A stretch of DNA of 9,754 nt from Rhodospirillales bacterium (GTDB lineage Bacteria > Pseudomonadota > Alphaproteobacteria > Reyranellales > Reyranellaceae), in contig JABMNB010000015.1 of the NCBI GenBank assembly GCA_013205335.1, positions 1 through 9,754 on the forward strand. The letters run 5' to 3'. This document shows, piece after piece, positions 6,451 to 9,754 of this stretch. The number at the start of each line of letters is the position of its first letter. Position 1 is the first letter of the stretch. Below the pieces are notes generated by a model that was not told the DNA's origin, ran no database searches, and saw only the letters and a list, made by a program, of their open reading frames with translations. The position numbers and the translations under genes are program-made.

Positions 6451-7227
6451 TCAGATCTCTCCAAAGTCGCCGCCGCGGCCCTTGCCGGCCGCGAAGCGGG
6501 CCGCGCCGCTGCGCGATTCGGCCTGCAGCGCCGGCATGCCATGGCGGGCTTCGTTGACGAGGGCCGCAGGAACGTCGAGCGCCCATTGGTCGTAGGAAGA
6601 ATGCCGATCGGAGCGCAGGCAGGTTTGCGGAAACCGCGCCAGCAGCTCGGCCAGCGCCTTCGCATGGCTGAGCGCCTGTCCTTCCGGCACCAGCCGGTTG
6701 GCCAGCCCCCAATCGAAGGCTTCGCGCGCGCCGACCTCGCGGCCGGTCAGGATCATGTCGAGGGCGCGGCTGTGCCCGATGAGACGCGGCAGGCGCACCG
6801 TGCCGCCGTCGATCAGGGGCACGCCCCAGCGTCGGCAGAACACGCCGAACCTGGCGCTCTCGGACGCCACGCGCAGGTCGCACCACAAGGCCAGCTCGAG
6901 CCCGCCCGCCACCGCATAGCCTTCGACGGCAGCGATCACCGGCTTCGAGAGGAGATGACGTGTCGGCCCCATCGGCCCCGGCCCGGCGGGATCGTGCTGG
7001 GCCACGCCCTCGCGCCCGGCCGCAACCTTGAGGTCGTAGCCGGCGCAGAACGAGCCGCCGCGTCCGGTCAGGATGGCGACGGATTGCCTGTCATCGGCAT
7101 CGAAGGCAAGGAACGCTTCGCGCAGGAGGATGGCGGTCTCGGGATCGACGGCATTGCGGGCCTCGGCGAAGCGGTCGATCGAGACGATCGTCGTCGCCCC
7201 CGCCGTCTCGACCGCGACCTTTGCCAC
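6451..7227 (-). CDS. crotonase/enoyl-CoA hydratase family protein
   Basis: This 258-residue crotonase paralogue starts with GTG at 7227, immediately after the stop of the MaoC-like gene (1-nt gap). Motifs are TGRGGSFCAGYDLK (54-67), KPVIAAVEGYAVAGGLELALWCD (95-117; oxyanion hole and one catalytic-type glutamate, E111), and FGVFCRRWGVPLIDGGTVRL (127-146), a signature block of the same subfamily as the plus-strand crotonase at 3773-4540. Aligned by eye with rat crotonase, E111 matches the first catalytic glutamate (E144) but the second (E164) is C131. One acidic residue is thus kept, unlike the plus-strand paralogue, which has neither. The activity is likely on an acyl-CoA but the reaction (hydratase, isomerase or other) cannot be fixed. 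It belongs to a minus-strand run zinc-finger - maoC-like - crotonase - phyH with gaps of 1-12 nt. Confidence 0.9.
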   Translation of the reverse strand: MAKVAVETAGATTIVSIDRFAEARNAVDPETAILLREAFLAFDADDRQSVAILTGRGGSFCAGYDLKVAAGREGVAQHDPAGPGPMGPTRHLLSKPVIAAVEGYAVAGGLELALWCDLRVASESARFGVFCRRWGVPLIDGGTVRLPRLIGHSRALDMILTGREVGAREAFDWGLANRLVPEGQALSHAKALAELLARFPQTCLRSDRHSSYDQWALDVPAALVNEARHGMPALQAESRSGAARFAAGKGRGGDFGEI

Positions 7228-7228
7228 C

Positions 7229-7687
7229 TCAGCGGCCCTGGAGCATACGCAACGGCGTGTAGATCAGGACCGTTTCACCCTTCTGGTTCTTGACGAGGTT
7301 GGTGGTCCGCACCAGGGCGCGCGAGGGATCCTTGGAGGTCGCCTTGATCTCGGTTACCTCGATCTCGACGTGGATGGTGTCGTTCACGAAGGTCGGGCCC
7401 TTGATGTCGAATCCCATCGAGAGGAAGGCCAGGCCCGTCCCCTGCAACGTCGTCGGGATCACCAGTCCTTCCCCCATGGAATAGACCAGCGCCCCGGGCA
7501 CGGGATGACCGCCGCGCATGGGCGCATGCTCCCGGATGTATTCCTTGTTGGTGAACAGCTCCTCTGAAAAGCCGCAAAGGGTCACGAAATTGAGGAGGTC
7601 GGCCTCGAAGATCGTTCGGCCATAGGTGACGAATTTGTCGCCGACCGCGAGGTCGCGCCAGTTCCAGCCTTCACCGAGTTGTTTCAC
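7229..7687 (-). CDS. MaoC-like hotdog-fold protein
   Basis: This 152-residue single hotdog domain has typical MaoC-family features: LAVGDKFVTYGRTIFEADLLNF (13-34), an RGGHPVPGALVYSMGEGL segment (58-75) for the long central helix, FLSMGFDIKGPTFVNDTIHVEIEV (88-111), and a C-terminal strand VLIYTPLRML. Classic MaoC/PhaJ (R)-specific enoyl-CoA hydratases use an Asp and a His in the SGDxNPLH motif. In a hand alignment these positions are F40 and F45 (CGFSEELF, 38-45), so the standard hydratase dyad seems absent. It may bind or hydrate a special acyl-CoA by other residues, or pair with another protein. The start is GTG at 7687, with GAGGGAG (complement region about 7692-7701) upstream that overlaps the stop of the zinc-finger gene. 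It is followed by a 1-nt gap to the crotonase gene, which implies one transcript. Confidence 0.85.
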   Translation of the reverse strand: MKQLGEGWNWRDLAVGDKFVTYGRTIFEADLLNFVTLCGFSEELFTNKEYIREHAPMRGGHPVPGALVYSMGEGLVIPTTLQGTGLAFLSMGFDIKGPTFVNDTIHVEIEVTEIKATSKDPSRALVRTTNLVKNQKGETVLIYTPLRMLQGR

Positions 7688-7699
7688 GGGGCCGCTCCC

Positions 7700-7882
7700 T
7701 CAGTGGGCGTGGACGGGATGTGCGCCTGCGCGCAACTTGTACAGCCTGCTGCAGTAGGGACACTCCACATGTCCCTCCGTGCCCAGGTTGAGGTAGACTT
7801 TGGGATGACCCAACGCGCCGCCACCGCCATCGCAGGCGACGCGGTCAGTATCGACAGTGATGACTTCAAACGGCTCCGTCAC
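7700..7882 (-). CDS. CHCC-type zinc-finger protein (NDUFS6 C-terminal-like)
   Basis: This 60-residue protein carries the short zinc-binding domain shared with the mitochondrial complex I subunit NDUFS6 (zf-CHCC family). The ligand pattern is C17 ... GH26 ... C41-P-Y-C44, in the segment TDRVACDGGGGALGHPKVYL (12-31) and HVECPYCSRLYKL (38-50). Small alphaproteobacterial proteins of this family are usually about 60-80 residues, so the gene is complete. The start is a GTG at 7882 with an ideal AGGAG (complement of 7890-7894) 7 nt upstream. A longer frame to an ATG at 7936 exists, but its extra residues are basic and not family-like, and it lacks comparable support. Its product may assist respiratory complex I or Fe-S/zinc homeostasis; this is inference from the eukaryotic relative. 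It heads the minus-strand run, 12 bp before the MaoC-like gene. The His-rich end (H55, H58, H60) is notable. Confidence 0.85.
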   Translation of the reverse strand: MTEPFEVITVDTDRVACDGGGGALGHPKVYLNLGTEGHVECPYCSRLYKLRAGAHPVHAH

Positions 7883-8912
7883 GATCCCACTCCTGTTTCG
7901 CAGGCGAATGATAGCGGCCTTGGCAGCCGCGGTCATGCTTTCCGCCTGCGCCCCGACAGTCGCTCCGGCGGGCGGCTCGGTGCGAGCGCCGCTACTGACC
8001 GATGACCGTTATGTCGCGGCCGACGGGACTTCGCTACCGCTGTCGGTCTGGCCTGCGGCAAACGGCGCCCCAACCGCGGTCATTCTCGCCCTGCACGGCT
8101 TCGGCGACTATCGCAAGGCGTGGGAGGACCCGGCCGGAAGCTGGTCGGACGCCGGCATCACCACCTATGCCTATGACCAGCGCGGCTTCGGCGGCAGTCC
8201 GACCCGGGGCCGCTGGCCGGGCACTGACACCCTGGTCGACGATGCCAGGACGGTCGCCGCCCTGGTGCGCGCCCGCCATCCCGGGGTGCCGTTCTATCTC
8301 GCCGGCGAGAGCATGGGCGGCGCGGTAGTGCTGGTGGCCGCCGATCGCGGGGCCGACTCCGACGGGCTGATCCTGTCGGCGGCGGCGGTCCGGTCACGGG
8401 ACACCTTCGGGCCGCTGGCCAGCGCCGGCCTGTGGTTCTTCGCCCATACCATTCCATGGATGCCGGCGGGCCCGACCTCGATCGACTACATGCCGACCGA
8501 CAATCCCCAGACCCTCGACAAGCTGCGCAACGACCCGATGATGCTGCGCCAGCCGCGCCTCGACATGGCCTATGGGCTGGTCGACCTGATGGACGACGCA
8601 CGAGCTTCCGCCGCCCGCGTCAGGGAGCCCTACATGATGATGTACGGGCTGGCCGATCGCATCGTGCCACAGGCGCCGGTGAAGGCGGCCATCGAGATCA
8701 TGCCGCCCCGCGCCGATTCCAAGCTGGCCTTCTACAAGAACGGTTATCACCTGCTGATGCGCGACAAGGCGGGACCGGCCGTGACGGCCGATGTCGTGGT
8801 CTGGATTTCCGACCACGAAGCCAAGCTGCCGTCGGGCGCCGATGCATCCCAGTCCCAGCCCGAGATGACGAGCCTCTGGGGATCGAAGCGAAAGCCGCCA
8901 GGCCCGCGCTAG
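7857..8912 (+). CDS. lipoprotein alpha/beta hydrolase (monoacylglycerol lipase / lysophospholipase-like)
   Basis: This serine hydrolase of the alpha/beta fold is probably anchored in the envelope as a lipoprotein. With the long start (351 residues) the signal is RRR (15-17), a hydrophobic stretch (18-29) and the lipobox LSAC with C31. The hydrolase domain follows: LALHGFGDYRKAW (77-89) with the oxyanion-hole HG, YAYDQRGFGGS (104-114), nucleophile elbow GESMGG with S152, catalytic D267 in YGLADRIVP, and H298 in NGYHLLMRD. This pattern matches monoglyceride lipase-type lysophospholipases. Start choice is uncertain. The ATGs at 7857/7860 retain the basic RRR typical of a lipoprotein signal but overlap the divergent zinc-finger gene by about 25 bp. 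The ATG at 7908 avoids this but leaves the signal without Lys/Arg. Neither has a strong ribosome site. The substrate (glycerolipid or ester) is inferred from family. The stop TAG shares a CTAG with the convergent gene. Confidence 0.87.
   Translation: MMTSNGSVTIPLLFRRRMIAALAAAVMLSACAPTVAPAGGSVRAPLLTDDRYVAADGTSLPLSVWPAANGAPTAVILALHGFGDYRKAWEDPAGSWSDAGITTYAYDQRGFGGSPTRGRWPGTDTLVDDARTVAALVRARHPGVPFYLAGESMGGAVVLVAADRGADSDGLILSAAAVRSRDTFGPLASAGLWFFAHTIPWMPAGPTSIDYMPTDNPQTLDKLRNDPMMLRQPRLDMAYGLVDLMDDARASAARVREPYMMMYGLADRIVPQAPVKAAIEIMPPRADSKLAFYKNGYHLLMRDKAGPAVTADVVVWISDHEAKLPSGADASQSQPEMTSLWGSKRKPPGPR
7890..7894 (-). promoter_or_regulatory. ribosome binding site deciding a GTG start at 7882
   Basis: On the minus strand AGGAG is followed by a 7-nt spacer and GTG. 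This gives a 60-residue zinc-finger protein beginning close to the conserved domain and argues against the upstream ATG at 7936. Confidence 0.7.
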
Positions 8913-9226
8913 GCGCCGCAGCGAATGACGACCGAGGCCGCGCCGCGCACCACGGTCATGTCGCCGCGCGTCGGCATGTTCTCCATCTTCAGCGTCGTGA
9001 AGCCGCCGCCGGTCCTGTTGCACATCGCGACCGCACGGGTCTGGCAAGACCCCGGCTCCCGGCAGCTGATCGCGATGGCGGGTTTGCCGTCGGTCCAGGT
9101 CACCTGCGTTGCATTCGTTTCCGACCGGGGGTCCTCGCCAAGCGTGCTCTTCGCCATGCCGCAGGCCGCGACCAGACTTGCGATGCCCACAGCGAACATC
9201 CACTGAATCGTCGATCGCGTCGTCAT
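8909..9226 (-). CDS. small secreted lipoprotein of unknown function
   Basis: This 105-residue protein begins with a lipoprotein signal: MTTRSTIQ, a hydrophobic stretch (9-20), then a LVAAC lipobox with C22. The mature part contains TQVTWTDGKPAIAISC (40-55), a Cys-rich segment (C55, C60 and C69, with C103 near the end) and a GAASVVIRCGA end. The four cysteines could form two disulfides in the periplasm. No catalytic motif is recognised and the family is not known to me. The start is supported by a GGGGAG ribosome site just upstream of the ATG (complement of about 9232-9237). It converges on the hydrolase gene, sharing the final four bases (CTAG) as both stop codons. A periplasmic or outer-membrane location is predicted from the lipobox only. 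Confidence 0.78.
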   Translation of the reverse strand: MTTRSTIQWMFAVGIASLVAACGMAKSTLGEDPRSETNATQVTWTDGKPAIAISCREPGSCQTRAVAMCNRTGGGFTTLKMENMPTRGDMTVVRGAASVVIRCGA

Positions 9227-9427
9227 TGGCTCTCCCCTTTGGCCCCTGCATTGAAAGGGCCATCAACAGTACATCGCGGCGGCGGACAGGTGCAAGGACG
9301 CGGGGTTCGCGGCCTAACGCGACATGCGAAGACGCGCCGCGAGGCACTTTTCATGCGGCCTCGCCGGATGAGCGCTGGTCCCCGCTTCGTTGCACGCTCA
9401 GCAGACAAACGAGTGGGAGACTGCACA

Positions 9428-9444
9428 CCCCGTCGAACCCGGGG
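9428..9444. repeat. short GC hairpin
   Basis: CCCCG (9428-9432) pairs with CGGGG (9440-9444) around a 7-nt loop. The loop resembles part of a tRNA T-loop, but no acceptor or other arms fit around it. It lies 10 bp before a longer hairpin. Confidence 0.3.
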
Positions 9445-9454
9445 CGCCTTGCGA

Positions 9455-9475
9455 CCGCGACGACACGCGTCGCGG
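9455..9475. repeat. perfect 8-bp GC-rich inverted repeat with 5-nt loop
   Basis: CCGCGACG (9455-9462) and CGTCGCGG (9468-9475) are exact reverse complements around ACACG. The stem is very stable. No T-run follows on either strand, so it is not a standard intrinsic terminator. It could be a Rho-independent-like pause, a processing signal or a protein binding site. It lies about 140 bp after the minus-strand gene that ends at 9616. Confidence 0.4.
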
Positions 9476-9615
9476 CGATGGCCCGGGCGGCCCCGACAGG
9501 ACGCGCCTCGGGACCGGCATCGATTGCCAGAAGGGCCTTTACCAGCAGGGCATCACGGCGCTGGAGGACCTCCTGCAGCGCAGCCGCATACCCTGGCCGG
9601 CGGGCCGGCTGAAGG

Positions 9616-9754
9616 CTACTTGCCCTTCAGCTTGAACTCACGCCACAGCACGATGCCGGTGGCATTGTCGAGCACCATGCCGTCGAGTTGCTTCTTGAGT
9701 TCGTGCGCCGTCGGCCGCCAGAGGAGCGTGCTCTCCCCGCTCGCGCCCTCGAAG
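9616..9754 (-). CDS. 3' end of an unrecognised gene (partial)
   Basis: Only the last 45 codons are inside the window, ending at TAG (complement of 9616-9618). The translation contains STLLWRPTAHELKKQLDGM followed by VLDNATGIVLWREFKLKGK. Nearly every third base is G or C, and the Leu/Lys/Glu mix is protein-like, so this is very probably a real coding end. The product runs off the window at its N-terminal side. I do not recognise the family, and no signal peptide or catalytic motif can be judged from this tail. Confidence 0.65.
   Translation of the reverse strand, partial: FEGASGESTLLWRPTAHELKKQLDGMVLDNATGIVLWREFKLKGK

Larger units (their letters stand above)
9227..9615. other. 389-bp gene-poor interval
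   Basis: This interval lies between a minus-strand lipoprotein gene and the end of another minus-strand gene. It should hold the lipoprotein promoter. The stretch just upstream of that gene contains a short hairpin, TGGCCC (9240-9245) with GGGCCA (9257-9262), in its probable leader. Open frames here on either strand begin with weak starts, lack ribosome sites and have Arg/Pro/Ala/Gly-rich translations typical of noncoding GC-rich frames, so none is called. A minus-strand frame ending at 9351-9353 is open for about 90 codons but has no usable start. Confidence 0.5.

Noticed and set aside
5698..7293. 531-codon plus-strand frame opposite the dioxygenase and crotonase genes
   Set aside because: It mirrors two conserved minus-strand genes across their junction, and its translation is rich in Arg, Ala, Gly and His without domains.
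9421..9450. T-loop-like GTCGAACCCGGG, a possible tRNA 3' part
   Set aside because: The loop and stem registers are wrong for a T-arm, and no acceptor, D or anticodon arm can be built around it on either strand.
9390..9635. Possible small plus-strand gene in the gene-poor interval
   Set aside because: It needs a TTG start with no ribosome site, has a compositionally odd first half, and its end overlaps the partial minus-strand gene. Part of it looks protein-like, so a remnant is not excluded.
9351..9635. Minus-strand open frame of about 90 codons ending at 9351
   Set aside because: It has no ATG and no usable early GTG or TTG. The Ala/Arg/Val-rich sequence fits a noncoding frame in GC-rich DNA better than a gene.

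Overview
The window is GC-rich (strong G/C preference at third codon positions) and densely packed. Its gene content points to an alphaproteobacterium with an aerobic, catabolic lifestyle: a PuuD-type membrane urate hydroxylase, a short CHCC zinc-finger protein typical of alphaproteobacteria, and crotonase, MaoC and phytanoyl-CoA dioxygenase paralogues. A Rhodospirillales/Reyranella-like or Rhizobiales-like host is a guess, not a demonstration. No tRNA, rRNA, IS element, integrase or CRISPR array is visible.

Layout. (1) 25-1644, minus: malate synthase A (aceB), divergent across 88 bp from (2) a plus-strand run of five closely spaced genes, 1733-5593. These are puuD (urate hydroxylase with a C-terminal cytochrome c domain), a membrane-anchored protein carrying a polymorphic-toxin-like domain, a small acidic protein that looks like its immunity partner (TTG start, 4-nt overlap), a crotonase-family protein, and a zinc-free quinone-oxidoreductase-like MDR enzyme. 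(3) 7882-5638, minus: a convergent run of four genes, namely a CHCC zinc-finger protein, a MaoC-like hotdog protein (GTG start), a second crotonase paralogue (GTG start) and a phytanoyl-CoA dioxygenase-family Fe(II)/2-oxoglutarate enzyme. (4) 7857-8912, plus: a lipoprotein alpha/beta hydrolase, divergent from and slightly overlapping the zinc-finger gene. (5) 8909-9226, minus: a small lipoprotein that shares a CTAG stop with the hydrolase. (6) A gene-poor stretch at 9227-9615 with a GC-rich hairpin, then the 3' end of an unrecognised minus-strand gene running off the window.

How they fit together. PuuD oxidises urate. Downstream purine catabolism yields glyoxylate, and malate synthase condenses glyoxylate with acetyl-CoA, so the divergent aceB/puuD pair makes metabolic sense. 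The acyl-CoA-type genes on both strands look like accessory fatty-acid or acyl-CoA catabolism, but several have lost canonical catalytic residues and their substrates cannot be named. The most unusual element is the toxin/immunity-like pair at 2925-3763: a Rhs/YD-repeat-type C-terminal toxin domain found alone, on a single membrane anchor, inside an apparent catabolic operon.
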